NCBI RefSeq assembly: GCF_030915485.1
Contig: NZ_CP133266.1
Location: forward strand, 1,054,001 to 1,118,000
DNA: 64,000 nucleotides
Origin: Neobacillus sp. PS3-40
Lineage (GTDB): Bacteria; Bacillota; Bacilli; Bacillales; Cytobacillaceae
Reading direction: 5' to 3'
A program made the translations under genes and the position numbers. Positions 18,100 to 29,999 of the stretch are shown in pieces (the first letter of the stretch is position 1; every line of letters starts with the position of its first letter). The notes below the pieces were generated by a model, which saw only the letters and a list, made by a program, of their open reading frames with translations, was not told where the DNA came from and ran no database searches.

Positions 18100-19461
18100 C
18101 TATATTGCTGCTTCTTCAGTTTTTAATCCATCCTCAAGAATTTGGATAAATTGGCCTTCATTGAATGGGTAACCGGCTTTTGTTACTTTTACTTTTACAA
18201 TTTTTCCGATCACATCTTTATTAGCTTGAAGAACTACCCTTAAATAATTATCGGTATATCCTTCGTATAATCCTTCATCCTGGCCGTCATTGTAACGATT
18301 CTCAGGGATAACTTCCAAAACTTCTCCTTCAAACATGGAAGCATATTCCTTAGCAAGTTGATCTGATAAAGAAATAAGGCGATGAACACGTTCTTCCTTT
18401 ACTTCTTCATCAATTTGGTCTTCCATCCTAGCTGCAGGTGTTCCTGTTCGCTTAGAATATGGGAAAACATGTAACTCGGAAAATTTATGTTTTTTTATGA
18501 AATGATAGGTTTCCATAAACTCTTCTTCAGTTTCCCCAGGGAATCCAACAATTACATCGGATGTAACAGCAAGACCTGGTAGCACTTCTTTCAAACGATC
18601 TAGTCTTTCGCTAAAGAATTCCATTGTGTACTTACGGCGCATCCTTTTTAATACAGAATTAGAACCAGATTGAATTGGAATATGCAAATGTCGAACGATA
18701 ATATTTGAATGTTTTATAACTTCAATCACTTCATCTGTAATTTGGCTTGCTTCAATAGATGAGATACGTAAGCGTTTTAGCCCATTTACCCCTGCTTCTA
18801 TATCACGTAATAGCATAGCTAGATTGTAATCCTTCATGTCTTCGCCATATCCACCCGTATGAATTCCAGTTAGGACAATTTCTTTGTAGCCTGCATCTAC
18901 CAATTGTTGTGCTTGATGAATCACTTCTTTGGGATCGCGTGAACGCATTAAACCACGAGCCCACGGGATAATGCAGAATGTACAAAAGTTATTGCATCCC
19001 TCTTGAATCTTAAGTGAGGCGCGGGTTCGATCCGTAAAGGAAGGAACGTCAAGCTCTTCATAGACACGGTTTTTCATGATATTGCGAACACCGTTTATTG
19101 GCTGCCGTTCTTGTTTGTATTGTTCAATGTAATCTAACATTTTGATTCGATCTTGCGTACCGACTACAATGTCAACACCAGGAATAGCCATTACTTCTGC
19201 AGGTGATGTCTGGGCATAACAACCTGTTACACAAATGACAGCATCAGGATTTTTCCGGACTGCGCGCCTAATAACTTGACGGCTCTTTTTATCCCCGGTA
19301 TTTGTCACTGTACATGTGTTGATTATATAAACATCTGATGTCGATTCAAAATCAACCCGGTCATATCCTTCTTGTTTGAATAACTGCCAGATTGCTTCAG
19401 TTTCATAATGATTTACTTTACATCCAAGAGTATGAAACGCTACTGTTGGCATATTCCTCAC
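18100..19461 (-). CDS. mtaB: tRNA (N6-threonylcarbamoyl-A37) methylthiotransferase MtaB
   Basis: About 450 aa. N-terminal methylthiotransferase domain with three cluster cysteines (LGCK, NTCT, CVTGCY), radical SAM motif CNNFCTFC (about residues 150-157), C-terminal TRAM domain. Converts t6A to ms2t6A at position 37 of tRNAs decoding ANN codons. The frame opens with GTG at 19461, overlapping the rsmE stop; an internal ATG at 19452 (MPTVAFHTLGCK) matches the usual family start. Confidence 0.94.
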   Translation of the reverse strand: MRNMPTVAFHTLGCKVNHYETEAIWQLFKQEGYDRVDFESTSDVYIINTCTVTNTGDKKSRQVIRRAVRKNPDAVICVTGCYAQTSPAEVMAIPGVDIVVGTQDRIKMLDYIEQYKQERQPINGVRNIMKNRVYEELDVPSFTDRTRASLKIQEGCNNFCTFCIIPWARGLMRSRDPKEVIHQAQQLVDAGYKEIVLTGIHTGGYGEDMKDYNLAMLLRDIEAGVNGLKRLRISSIEASQITDEVIEVIKHSNIIVRHLHIPIQSGSNSVLKRMRRKYTMEFFSERLDRLKEVLPGLAVTSDVIVGFPGETEEEFMETYHFIKKHKFSELHVFPYSKRTGTPAARMEDQIDEEVKEERVHRLISLSDQLAKEYASMFEGEVLEVIPENRYNDGQDEGLYEGYTDNYLRVVLQANKDVIGKIVKVKVTKAGYPFNEGQFIQILEDGLKTEEAAI

Positions 19462-20207
19462 CCCATTAATTCAAAATGATAGGAAGCCGCAGCAAGTGCA
19501 TATAATGGCGCGGTTTCCGTTCTTAAAATTCGCGGGCCTAATCCGCAAACTGCAAAGTCATTTTCCTTTAAAAGCTGAATCTCTCCCTGTGACAGACCAC
19601 CCTCAGGACCAAAAAGCAAAAGGAGTGACTCACCCTTTTGCATTTTTTTGAGAGTTGATGCGAACGTCGAGGTTTCCCCATTTCTACTCTCATCTTCAAA
19701 GGCTACTAATTTAAAATCATATTGTTTGCTTTTCTGTAGTAAAGTTTTAAAACTAACAGGGCTTACAACATCCGGCATTATTGCACGATGGGACTGCTCC
19801 GCAGCCTCTTTCGCAATCTTTTGCCATCTTTCCACCTTTTTAGTTGCTTTTTTTTCATCCCATTTTACAATCGAACGGGCTGCTACAAATGGGATAAATT
19901 CATATGCACCTAGTTCTGTTCCCTTTTGAACGATCAAATCTAGCTTATCCCCTTTGGGAAGTCCACTTGCAATCGTAATAAAGATAGGCAGTTCTGAATT
20001 CTCTTCTTTCCATTGTACAACATCTGCCACTACTTGATTAGCGGTTATTTCTGCTATTTTGCATTCAGCTATTTTTCCTTCAGGATCAACACAAATGATG
20101 CACTCACCAAGCTGCATACGCATTACTTTTATAATATGATGGTGATCTTCACCGTCAATTATAAATTGATGATCATTTGTAGATTTCTTAACAAAGTAGC
20201 GTTGCAA
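19458..20207 (-). CDS. rsmE: 16S rRNA (uracil1498-N3)-methyltransferase RsmE
   Basis: 249 aa; SPOUT-fold methyltransferase with N-terminal PUA-like domain and C-terminal knot (LLLFGPEGGLSQGE ... LGPRILRTETAPLYAL). Methylates U1498 in helix 44 of 16S rRNA. I prefer the TTG at 20207 (MQRYFVKKS) with GAGAGGGTG 6 nt upstream; a GTG at 20216 overlaps that site. Overlaps mtaB by 4 nt. Confidence 0.94.
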   Translation of the reverse strand: MQRYFVKKSTNDHQFIIDGEDHHHIIKVMRMQLGECIICVDPEGKIAECKIAEITANQVVADVVQWKEENSELPIFITIASGLPKGDKLDLIVQKGTELGAYEFIPFVAARSIVKWDEKKATKKVERWQKIAKEAAEQSHRAIMPDVVSPVSFKTLLQKSKQYDFKLVAFEDESRNGETSTFASTLKKMQKGESLLLLFGPEGGLSQGEIQLLKENDFAVCGLGPRILRTETAPLYALAAASYHFELMG

Positions 20208-20297
20208 ACAAAGCACCCTCTCTAAAGCAGATTACCTTTCATTTTGGCTATGTAAAACAAACTCTGTCCTGTTTTAGCTAACCCAGCCTATAAATAG

Positions 20298-20332
20298 AAG
20301 AAAAAGGGGTTCCATGTAAGAGACCCCTTTTC
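20298..20332 (-). terminator. Terminator after prmA
   Basis: AAAAGGGGT (20302-20310) pairs with ACCCCTTTT (20323-20331), followed by a T-run on the minus strand. It sits between prmA and rsmE. Confidence 0.82.
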
Positions 20333-20340
20333 AGCAAAAG

Positions 20341-21282
20341 TTATTTTCTCTTAGCGATAATCGCAACCCAATCTTCCATTAGAATGGTTTCTACAATTTC
20401 AAAGCCAACGTTAACTAATGCATCTCTAACCTGTTCTTTTTTCTGTTGAATAATTCCAGAAGCAATGAAATATCCATCTGGTTTAACAACACTAGCCACA
20501 TCATCCGTAAATCTTAGAATAACTTCGGCAAGTATATTGGCCACTACAACATCTGCTGAGTTTTTGGCAACGCCATCCAGCAAATTATTTTGTGTAATGT
20601 CAACAGACTCACTCACTTTGTTCAACTCGATATTCGCTTTTGCAGTTGTAACAGCAACTTCATCAAGGTCATACGCCGTAATATGATCTGCTCCAAGCAT
20701 AGCTGCAGCAATACTTAATACTCCTGAACCAGTTCCAACATCAATAACCTTGTCCCCACTTTTTACGGTTCTTTCAAGTGCCTGTATACACATCACTGTT
20801 GTTGGGTGGGTTCCGGTACCAAATGCCATTCCAGGATCCAATTCAATAATTAATTCATCACTACTAACTGGCGTGTAATCTTCCCAAGTTGGTACAATTG
20901 TGAATCTCTCAGAGATTTTCACAGGAAAATAGTATTTCTTCCATGCAGTAGCCCATTCTTCTTCATTTACTTCACTAATCGTTACTTTGTTCTTTCCAAT
21001 ATCAATATTATAAAGAATCAAATTATTAATTGATTCTTTAATGGCTTCAATCGTTTCACCCAAAAAACTATTTACATGTAGGTATGCTTTCACAATGACA
21101 CCCTCTTCAGGGTAATCATCAGGATTCAGTTGGTAGATTTCCCCAAATTGATCTTCTCTTTCTTTACTTAGCTCAAACGGATCTTCAATGACTACACCAC
21201 TCGCTCCAGCCTCATGTAGTATATGAGAAATTGGTTCAATCGCCTCGTTTGTTGTATGAATGCTGATTTCAGACCATTTCAT
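20341..21282 (-). CDS. prmA: Ribosomal protein L11 methyltransferase
   Basis: 313 aa. N-terminal ferredoxin-like substrate domain, then class I SAM methyltransferase with [14 protein letters not shown] and [15 protein letters not shown]. Trimethylates L11. ATG 21282 ([10 protein letters not shown]) matches the family start with GGAG 10 nt upstream; a TTG at 21297 is less likely. Directly follows dnaJ (19-nt gap), the usual arrangement. Confidence 0.95.
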   Translation of the reverse strand: MKWSEISIHTTNEAIEPISHILHEAGASGVVIEDPFELSKEREDQFGEIYQLNPDDYPEEGVIVKAYLHVNSFLGETIEAIKESINNLILYNIDIGKNKVTISEVNEEEWATAWKKYYFPVKISERFTIVPTWEDYTPVSSDELIIELDPGMAFGTGTHPTTVMCIQALERTVKSGDKVIDVGTGSGVLSIAAAMLGADHITAYDLDEVAVTTAKANIELNKVSESVDITQNNLLDGVAKNSADVVVANILAEVILRFTDDVASVVKPDGYFIASGIIQQKKEQVRDALVNVGFEIVETILMEDWVAIIAKRK

Positions 21283-21300
21283 TTCTACCAACTCCAATCC

Positions 21301-22431
21301 TTACTCGCCCTTAAAGGCTCTTTTTACTTTCGAAAAGAAGCTTTTTTCATGATCGCCAATTGGTGAAGAACCACTAATTTCCGCAAAATCACGAAGAAGT
21401 TGTTTTTGCTTATCAGATAACTTTGTTGGTGTAAGAATACGGACCAGAATATGCTGATCACCTACACCATATCCACGGACGTTCGGAACCCCTTTTCCCT
21501 TTAGACGGAATTTTGTTCCTGTTTGTGTTCCTGCAGGAATTTTCAACTTTATTTTACCGTGTAAAGTAGGGACTTCAATCTCAGCTCCGAGCGTTGCTTG
21601 AACAAAAGTAATCGGCATTTCACAATAAATATCATCGCCGTCTCTTTCAAAGAATTCATGAGTTCGTACTTGGAAAACAACATATAAGTCGCCTGCTGGA
21701 CCACCATTTGTTCCTGCTTCACCTTGACCAGCCATTCTAAGCTGCTGACCATCATCAATTCCAGCAGGAATTTTCACGTGGATTTTCTGGCGTTTTTTAA
21801 CTTTTCCTTTGCCACCGCATGTGGAGCATTTCTGTTTAATTTCTTTTCCAGTCCCATTACAATAGTGGCAAACTCTTCGATTAACTATTTTGCCAAATGG
21901 CGTATTTTGTTCAACGTTGAGTTGTCCTGTTCCATGACAATGCTGACATGTTTCTGGACTTGTACCTGGCTTGGCTCCCGAACCAAAACATGTATCACAT
22001 GTTTCTTCACGCGGAATTTCTACATCTGTTTCCTTACCAAATGCAGCTTCCTCAAAAGATAAGGTCATCGTATACTGAAGGTCGGCACCTTGTCTTGGTG
22101 AATTTGGATCATGTCTTCTCGTGCCACCGCCACCAAAGAATGTATTAAAAATATCCTCAAAACCACCAAAACCTCCACCGCCGCCGCCACCAAAACCTCC
22201 AAAGCCTTGGTTAGGGTCAGTATGTCCAAATTGGTCGAAATGAGCACGTTTTTGATCATCACTTAAGGTTTCATATGCTTCTTTTACTTCTTTAAACTTT
22301 TCATTTGCATCCGGTTCTTTATTAATATCCGGATGGTATGTTTTTGATAGCTTTCGATATGCTTTTTTTATTTCGTCTTTTGAAGCACTTTTACTTACAC
22401 CAAGCACTTCATAGTAATCCCTTTGAGTCAT
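21301..22431 (-). CDS. dnaJ: Chaperone DnaJ
   Basis: 376 aa: J domain with HPD (residues about 5-70), Gly/Phe-rich linker (about 73-105), four CxxCxGxG zinc repeats (about 145-205), C-terminal substrate-binding domains. Stimulates DnaK ATPase and delivers substrates. ATG 22431 ([11 protein letters not shown]) is the standard start; the frame opens earlier at 22455 without support. Confidence 0.96.
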   Translation of the reverse strand: MTQRDYYEVLGVSKSASKDEIKKAYRKLSKTYHPDINKEPDANEKFKEVKEAYETLSDDQKRAHFDQFGHTDPNQGFGGFGGGGGGGFGGFEDIFNTFFGGGGTRRHDPNSPRQGADLQYTMTLSFEEAAFGKETDVEIPREETCDTCFGSGAKPGTSPETCQHCHGTGQLNVEQNTPFGKIVNRRVCHYCNGTGKEIKQKCSTCGGKGKVKKRQKIHVKIPAGIDDGQQLRMAGQGEAGTNGGPAGDLYVVFQVRTHEFFERDGDDIYCEMPITFVQATLGAEIEVPTLHGKIKLKIPAGTQTGTKFRLKGKGVPNVRGYGVGDQHILVRILTPTKLSDKQKQLLRDFAEISGSSPIGDHEKSFFSKVKRAFKGE

Positions 22432-22464
22432 GATTAGCCACTCCCGAATCTTCACATAAAGATT

Positions 22465-22494
22465 ATTTTAACACCGAAATGATGATAAATGCAA
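22465..22494 (-). promoter_or_regulatory. Candidate internal promoter for dnaJ-prmA-rsmE-mtaB
   Basis: TTGCAT (22489-22494) and TAAAAT (22465-22470) with 18-nt spacing on the minus strand, between the dnaK terminator and dnaJ. Would allow dnaJ expression independent of read-through. Spacing is one above ideal. Confidence 0.45.
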
Positions 22495-22609
22495 TCATTA
22501 ATAAGTGTATTTAGCAGAAAAACAAGACGGTTTAACTATCCCCACTTAATTATGAAGAATCATTAAATTGATTATACAAATGCAAATTAAGGCGGTATGA
22601 ACAGAGCAT

Positions 22610-22650
22610 AAAGAAAAAGTCAAAGCCCATAGACTGACTTTGACTTTTTC
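22610..22650 (-). terminator. Terminator after dnaK
   Basis: Stem AAAAAGTCAAAGC/GCTTTGACTTTTT-like arms (22614-22626 and 22637-22649) with U-tail on the minus strand. An attenuating terminator between dnaK and dnaJ is also known in B. subtilis. Confidence 0.82.
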
Positions 22651-22668
22651 ATATGTTGCTAAAGCCTA

Positions 22669-24522
<1,854 letters not shown>

Positions 24523-24539
24523 TTAAAAATATGTAATTA

Positions 24540-25154
24540 TTATTGATTAACTTTAACCATTGAAGGACGAATGACTCTGTCCTTAAGAATATAACCTTTT
24601 TGAAATTCTTCAATTACAATATTTGAACCAAAGTTTTCATCCTCGCCTTGCATGACCGCTTGGTGAAGATGTGGATCAAATTCTTTCCCAACAGCTTCAA
24701 TCGGTTCTAAGCCCTCTTTTGTTAAGGCATCAACCAAGCCGCGGTATACCATTTCCATTCCTTGTAACATTGAGTCAGACTGTGAATTTTCCTTACCCAT
24801 AATTAGGGCTCTCTCAAAGTTATCAAGAGCTGGTAAAATATCTAAAATTAATTTTTGCGCTCTATATTTTTCGCCTGCTTCAGATTCCAGTCTAGTGCGA
24901 CGGCGGAAATTATCAAAATCTGCTTGATTACGAAGGTTGCGATTGTCTGCTTCCTCCAATTTTTTTTCGAGTTGAGAATTTTTTTCCTTAAGCATTACCA
25001 ACTCTTCTTCAATAGAGCTTACTTCAATGTCAATAGACTGATCTGCTGCCTCAGAGAATTTAGGCTCCACCGTTTCTTCTTCGGTAAGTTCAACATTCTC
25101 ACTATTTTGCTTATCTAATTCTTCATATGTTGTGTTATTTTTTTCGATAGTCAA
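24540..25154 (-). CDS. grpE: Nucleotide exchange factor GrpE
   Basis: 204 aa: acidic N-terminus, long coiled coil (about residues 45-95, [22 protein letters not shown]), C-terminal beta domain ([11 protein letters not shown] ... [10 protein letters not shown]). Releases ADP from DnaK. I place the start at TTG 25154 because GGGAGG lies 8 nt upstream; the open frame extends to 25208 through that site. Confidence 0.92.
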   Translation of the reverse strand: MTIEKNNTTYEELDKQNSENVELTEEETVEPKFSEAADQSIDIEVSSIEEELVMLKEKNSQLEKKLEEADNRNLRNQADFDNFRRRTRLESEAGEKYRAQKLILDILPALDNFERALIMGKENSQSDSMLQGMEMVYRGLVDALTKEGLEPIEAVGKEFDPHLHQAVMQGEDENFGSNIVIEEFQKGYILKDRVIRPSMVKVNQ

Positions 25155-25232
25155 CTTACTCACCTCCCTTAAAGGATCTATATCACGGGTGGGATTGTAA
25201 AAAGGCAAACACCCTTATCAATATCTCCAGCA

Positions 25233-26267
25233 CTATTTGTTTTGATACAATTTCGTTAATACAGACGTTAAATCATTACTTAAAAATTGCAACAAACTGA
25301 TTACACGCGAGTATTCCATTCTAGTTGGTCCAAGGATCGCAATGGTTCCTAACTTCTCAGCTCCAATGGAGTAGGTTGCTGTGATCAAGCTACAATTCTC
25401 CATGGCAAGGTTATTATTCTCACGGCCAATTTTCACATTAATTCCTGCTGATTTCTTCCTAATTAATTCAGAGACCCATTCTTCATGCTCTATCATATTC
25501 AGCAAACTTCGAATCTTGGTTAGATCATGAAAATCCGGCTGACTTAAAATATTGGTTTTACCACCGAAGAATAATTTCTCGTTGATAGGCATTTTGAACG
25601 TTTCTGCAATGGTGTAGAGCATTAAATCAACGTTTTGAATATGTTGACGCAGCAACGTAGATACTTCTCTATAGATTTTATCGTTTAATTCATCAAGCGG
25701 AACATCTATCAAGCGTTCATTTAGAATATTAACCGTTTTTTCAAGTTCACTTGCATCAATAGATGCTGGTAAATGAAAAATACGATTTTCCACGTGACCT
25801 GTATCTGTCACAAAAATAGCAATTGCTGTTTCTTTATTCAACGGAATAATTTGAATCCGTTTTAATTTGTTAATGCTTACTGCAGGACCTAAAACAATCG
25901 ATGTGTAATTAGTCAATTCGGATAAAATTTTTGCCGATTTTTGAATGATTTTTTCAAACTCAAAGATCTTCTCAGCAAAGATTGATTTCAAGGTGGATTT
26001 TTCTTGCTGATTTAATATTTGTGGTGCTAGTAAATGATCGACATAATATCGATAACCTTTTTCAGACGGTACCCGTCCTGATGAAGTATGTGTCTTTTCG
26101 ATAAACCCCAACTCTTCCAGGTCTGCCATTTCATTGCGAATGGTAGCGGAACTGAAGGAGATTTCCTCTTTTTTAGACAAACTCCTAGAGCCAACGGGTT
26201 GAGCAGATCGAATAAAGTCATCAACTATAACCTGTAGAATTAGTAATTGACGATCTGTTAACAACAT
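25233..26267 (-). CDS. hrcA: Heat-inducible transcription repressor HrcA
   Basis: 344 aa; N-terminal winged helix ([19 protein letters not shown] ... [16 protein letters not shown]), GAF-like and dimerisation regions. Represses this operon (and groE) by binding CIRCE; activity depends on the GroE chaperonin. The CIRCE operator is 13 nt upstream of its ATG, showing autoregulation. Confidence 0.96.
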   Translation of the reverse strand: MLLTDRQLLILQVIVDDFIRSAQPVGSRSLSKKEEISFSSATIRNEMADLEELGFIEKTHTSSGRVPSEKGYRYYVDHLLAPQILNQQEKSTLKSIFAEKIFEFEKIIQKSAKILSELTNYTSIVLGPAVSINKLKRIQIIPLNKETAIAIFVTDTGHVENRIFHLPASIDASELEKTVNILNERLIDVPLDELNDKIYREVSTLLRQHIQNVDLMLYTIAETFKMPINEKLFFGGKTNILSQPDFHDLTKIRSLLNMIEHEEWVSELIRKKSAGINVKIGRENNNLAMENCSLITATYSIGAEKLGTIAILGPTRMEYSRVISLLQFLSNDLTSVLTKLYQNK

Positions 26268-26279
26268 TCATCACCTCTG

Positions 26280-26306
26280 TTAGCACTCCTCATTGTTGAG
26301 TGCTAA
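26280..26306. promoter_or_regulatory. CIRCE operator (HrcA binding site)
   Basis: TTAGCACTC, 9 nt, GAGTGCTAA: a perfect CIRCE inverted repeat, lying between the -10 element of the hrcA promoter and the hrcA start codon. Confidence 0.97.
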
Positions 26307-26316
26307 ATCTATTAAT

Positions 26317-26345
26317 AAATTATCAAAATAGAAGGTGCGTGTCAA
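26317..26345 (-). promoter_or_regulatory. Sigma-A promoter of hrcA-grpE-dnaK
   Basis: TTGACA (26340-26345) and TAATTT (26317-26322), 17-nt spacing, minus strand. The -35 element overlaps the last codons of hemW. CIRCE begins just downstream of the -10. Confidence 0.8.
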
Positions 26346-27487
26346 TCATTACACACTCCTAAAAATGATTGAAATACTTCATTTCCCAATAATCTTCCTT
26401 GTTTTGTTAAAAATATTTTTTTATCAGTATTCCCCAACCACTTTTTGCGGATCAAGTCGTCTATCTCTTTTTTGAATAATTCGTTTGGATCCCTGCCAAA
26501 TTTGCGAATAAATTCAGGAATAGAAACTCCCTCCGTCTTCCGCAATCCTAAAAACATTTCTTCTTCCATTTGTTCTGTTTTTGTAACAACATGTTCTTCT
26601 AAAATAGGTAGCTGTCCATTTTCAATCGTATTGATATATTTATTTAATGGTCCAATATTCGAACGCCTATTGCCATTGATATAACTATGTGCGCCTGCTC
26701 CGAACCCATAATAAAAATCATTGTTCCAGTAGACAAGGTTGTGCTTGGACTCATAGCCAGGTTTTGCAAAATTACTTATTTCATATTGTTTATATCCTTG
26801 ATTCTCCATAGACACCATTAAAAGCTCATACATCGCAGCCTCAATATCTTCCCCTGGAGTGGGCAGTTTACCTTTTTTCAGCAGGTTATAAAAGACAGTT
26901 TTTGGTTCAATGATCAGTGAATACCCAGAATAATGTGGAATTTCAAGTGAAAAGGCTTTTGTCAATGTATCCTCAAAATCAGCTAAAGTTTGACCAGGTA
27001 AACTGAAAATCAAATCTACACTAATATTAGTAAATCCTATCTTTTTAATATTCTCAATTGAAGTAAACACATCCTTCACTCGGTGTGCCCTTCCAATTTT
27101 TTTTAAAAGTTCATCATTAAATGTTTGCACCCCAAGACTAATTCTATTTACACCTGCTTCTTTTAATATGTGTAATTTTTCTTTCGTTAGATCTCCTGGG
27201 TTTGCCTCGAAGGTGAATTCAAAACCATCTTTTATTGGCAAATATTTAGTAATACTTTCACATAGTTTGGAAAGCTGTTTTTCATTTAAGGCAGTTGGAG
27301 TACCTCCGCCGATAAAAATAGTTTGTAATTGATCTGTTGGATAATGGATGAGGGTTAATTCCATTTCTTTTTCAAGTGCTAGTAGATATTCCTCCACAGG
27401 TTGGCCTTGTAGATAAAATTTATTAAAATCACAATAATGGCAAATATGTTCACAAAACGGGATATGAATATATGCAGCATGAATCAT
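26342..27487 (-). CDS. hemW: Radical SAM heme chaperone HemW
   Basis: 381 aa. Radical SAM motif C12-x3-C16-x2-C19 followed by F, lacking the extra N-terminal residues of true coproporphyrinogen oxidase HemN, so HemW (heme-inserting chaperone) is the better name. AGAGGTG precedes the ATG. Lies between lepA and hrcA as in other bacilli. Confidence 0.93.
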   Translation of the reverse strand: MIHAAYIHIPFCEHICHYCDFNKFYLQGQPVEEYLLALEKEMELTLIHYPTDQLQTIFIGGGTPTALNEKQLSKLCESITKYLPIKDGFEFTFEANPGDLTKEKLHILKEAGVNRISLGVQTFNDELLKKIGRAHRVKDVFTSIENIKKIGFTNISVDLIFSLPGQTLADFEDTLTKAFSLEIPHYSGYSLIIEPKTVFYNLLKKGKLPTPGEDIEAAMYELLMVSMENQGYKQYEISNFAKPGYESKHNLVYWNNDFYYGFGAGAHSYINGNRRSNIGPLNKYINTIENGQLPILEEHVVTKTEQMEEEMFLGLRKTEGVSIPEFIRKFGRDPNELFKKEIDDLIRKKWLGNTDKKIFLTKQGRLLGNEVFQSFLGVCND

Positions 27488-27522
27488 ACTTTACACCTCT
27501 ATTTTAGTTAGAAAAGGGGCTT

Positions 27523-27571
27523 AAAAAAGAGGCTAGCGTCACCTGCCAAACAGGGATGTCTAACCTCCTCT
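27523..27571 (-). terminator. Terminator after lepA
   Basis: Imperfect stem AAGAGGAGGTTAG / CTAGCCTCTTTT on the minus strand with a U-rich tail at 27523-27528. Confidence 0.7.
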
Positions 27572-27577
27572 TACCTT

Positions 27578-29413
27578 TTATTTTTTTGGTTTTGTATCGT
27601 CCATTTTTAAAACAGCCATAAATGCTTCCTGTGGTACTTCCACATTTCCAACCTGTTTCATACGTTTTTTACCTTCTTTTTGCTTTTCTAAAAGTTTACG
27701 TTTACGGGAAATATCTCCACCATAACATTTAGCTAAAACGTTTTTACGCATTGCCTTAATAGATGAACGAGCAACAATCTTTTGGCCAATTGCAGCTTGA
27801 ATCGGTACTTCAAATTGCTGTCTCGGGATCAATACTTTAAGTTTTTCAACTATCACTTTTCCTCGTTCATAGGCAAAATCATTATGAACAATAAAGCTTA
27901 GTGCATCAACCTTTTCTGCATTTAGCAATATATCCATTTTGACCAACTTAGAGGCCTTGTATCCAATTAATTCATAGTCGAAGGAAGCATACCCTTTTGT
28001 GCTTGATTTTAATTGGTCGAAGAAGTCGTAAACGATCTCTGCCAAAGGGATCTCGTAAACAATCGTTACCCGATTTTCACTAACATACTGCATGTCTATA
28101 AAGTTCCCACGTTTTTGCTGACAAATTTCCATAATAGCCCCAACATAATCATTCGGTGCCATCATGGTTGCTTTCACATATGGCTCTTCAATACGTTCTA
28201 TTTTTTGTGGATCAGGCATATCAGAAGGATTATCAACTCTAATAGAAGATCCATCTGTCATAATCACATTGTAGATTACACTTGGAGCAGTTGTAATCAA
28301 GTCGATATTAAATTCGCGTTCAATTCGTTCTTGAACTATTTCCATATGAAGTAGTCCAAGGAACCCGCAGCGGAAACCAAATCCTAAAGCTTGGGATGTT
28401 TCCGGCTCAAATTGAAGCGCCGCATCATTCAATTGCAGTTTATCCAAGGCATCACGCAAATCATTAAATTTAGATGTGTCAATTGGATAAATCCCACAAT
28501 AAACCATCGGGTTTAACTTTCGATAACCAGGTAGCGGTTCAGTTGCACCATTTCTTGCATTTGTGATTGTGTCACCCACACGTGTGTCGCCCACGTTTTT
28601 AATTGATGCAGATAAGAAACCAACATCACCTACAAACAATTCATCACATTGGACAGCTTTCGGTGTAAAAACACCAACTTCATTTACTTCAAATTCTTTA
28701 CCCGTAGCCATCATCTTGACCTTATCTCCAACTTTAACGGAGCCATCAACCACCCGAATATATGCTACAACACCACGGTAGGCATCATACAACGAATCAA
28801 AAATAAGCGCCTTAAGCGGTGCCTCTGGATCCCCTGTCGGAGCAGGAACTGCAACGACTACTTGTTCAAGGATATCCTCAATTCCAATACCAGCCTTGGC
28901 AGAAGCGAGTACTGCCCCAGACGCATCCAGACCAATAACCTCTTCAATTTCGTTTCGAACCCTTTCCGGTTCTGCACTTGGCAAATCAATTTTATTTATA
29001 ACAGGCATAATTTCAAGATCATTATCTAAAGCAAGATACACATTTGCTAATGTTTGCGCTTCTATTCCCTGTGCAGCATCAACAACGAGGATTGCTCCTT
29101 CACAGGCTGCAAGACTACGGGAGACTTCATAAGTAAAGTCGACATGTCCTGGTGTATCAATTAAATGGAAGATGTATTCTTCCCCATCTTTTGCTTTGTA
29201 TTTTAATTGGACCGCATTTAACTTGATCGTAATTCCACGTTCACGTTCAAGATCCATTGAATCTAATAACTGATCTTTCATTTCGCGCGAAGTTAAGGCA
29301 TTCGTTTTCTCCAATATCCGGTCAGCCAAGGTAGATTTCCCATGGTCAATATGAGCAATAATGGAAAAATTTCTTATCTTTGATTGTCTTTTTAACTGTT
29401 CATCTCTGTTCAT
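27578..29413 (-). CDS. lepA: Elongation factor 4 (LepA)
   Basis: 611 aa translational GTPase: AHIDHGKST (G1), DTPGHVDF (G3), NKIDLP (G4), EF-G-like domains III and V, and the LepA-specific C-terminal domain ([17 protein letters not shown]). Acts on the ribosome in initiation/biogenesis. ATG 29413 ([10 protein letters not shown]) has AGGAG 8 nt upstream; the frame opens at GTG 29422. Confidence 0.95.
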   Translation of the reverse strand: MNRDEQLKRQSKIRNFSIIAHIDHGKSTLADRILEKTNALTSREMKDQLLDSMDLERERGITIKLNAVQLKYKAKDGEEYIFHLIDTPGHVDFTYEVSRSLAACEGAILVVDAAQGIEAQTLANVYLALDNDLEIMPVINKIDLPSAEPERVRNEIEEVIGLDASGAVLASAKAGIGIEDILEQVVVAVPAPTGDPEAPLKALIFDSLYDAYRGVVAYIRVVDGSVKVGDKVKMMATGKEFEVNEVGVFTPKAVQCDELFVGDVGFLSASIKNVGDTRVGDTITNARNGATEPLPGYRKLNPMVYCGIYPIDTSKFNDLRDALDKLQLNDAALQFEPETSQALGFGFRCGFLGLLHMEIVQERIEREFNIDLITTAPSVIYNVIMTDGSSIRVDNPSDMPDPQKIERIEEPYVKATMMAPNDYVGAIMEICQQKRGNFIDMQYVSENRVTIVYEIPLAEIVYDFFDQLKSSTKGYASFDYELIGYKASKLVKMDILLNAEKVDALSFIVHNDFAYERGKVIVEKLKVLIPRQQFEVPIQAAIGQKIVARSSIKAMRKNVLAKCYGGDISRKRKLLEKQKEGKKRMKQVGNVEVPQEAFMAVLKMDDTKPKK

Positions 29414-29455
29414 GTCGTTCACTCCTACTATACTCGCCCATATACACTATTTTTG

Positions 29456-29484
29456 ATTATATCAGCACGTCTTATAAGATTCAA
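29456..29484 (-). promoter_or_regulatory. Sigma-A promoter of lepA
   Basis: TTGAAT (29479-29484) and TATAAT (29456-29461), 17-nt spacing, minus strand, about 40 nt upstream of lepA. Confidence 0.8.
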
Positions 29485-29491
29485 TCAAAAG

Positions 29492-29606
29492 AAAAGCGAA
29501 AGCACCTTGGGCAGCCCCGACGAGCGCTGAAATAACTGAAAATGAAGTCGGTCTTTGACATCATCTGGTGGCCTGAAGCGACTAAGGGGGGCTAGGTGCT
29601 TGAGCT
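29492..29606. repeat. Dispersed Bacillus-type intergenic repeat
   Basis: About 115 bp bounded by inverted arms AGCACCTTGGGCAGCCCC and GGGGGGCTAGGTGCT. I recognise this kind of AGCGCCTTG...GCCCCGAC...GGGGCTAGGCGCTT sequence as a frequent extragenic repeat in Bacillus genomes; copy number in this genome cannot be judged here. Confidence 0.65.
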
Positions 29607-29613
29607 AGGCAAT

Positions 29614-29646
29614 CGAAAAAGCGGCCCATATTAGGTAACCGCTTCA
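29614..29646 (-). terminator. Terminator after spoIIP-yqxA
   Basis: AAGCGG (29619-29624) pairs with CCGCTT (29639-29644); U-run on the minus strand at 29616-29620. Confidence 0.65.
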
Positions 29647-29654
29647 CAAAAGAT

Positions 29655-29981
29655 TCAATTTGCTATCGAATTTAGTATCTTTTCAGATGTTTTTGAAATT
29701 CCATCGGACATTTTTTTACCTGCTGTGGAAAATATATTAAACGCGTTCATTTTTTCAAGCTTTTTCTTTTTTGCCTGTAAGTCATGGCTCGACACATCAT
29801 TCCCGAACAAAGAAATATTCGTTTTATGATTCATGTCTGTTAAAGAGGTCGTATTTTCAAACTCAGGATCATCGTAGCCTCTCAACTTATGAATACCATC
29901 ATTCGCTAATTGCATGCCTGCTAAAACAGAAATAAACATAACAGCCGCAATCATTAAACTTTTAAGCATAAATAATTTCAT
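29655..29981 (-). CDS. yqxA: YqxA family protein (DUF3679)
   Basis: 108 aa with an N-terminal membrane helix (residues 5-25) and a polar extracytoplasmic tail. Matches the short YqxA proteins found directly after spoIIP in Bacillus. Function unknown; likely co-expressed with spoIIP in sporulation (18-nt gap). Confidence 0.85.
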   Translation of the reverse strand: MKLFMLKSLMIAAVMFISVLAGMQLANDGIHKLRGYDDPEFENTTSLTDMNHKTNISLFGNDVSSHDLQAKKKKLEKMNAFNIFSTAGKKMSDGISKTSEKILNSIAN

Positions 29982-29999
29982 AAAAAAGCTCCTATTTTA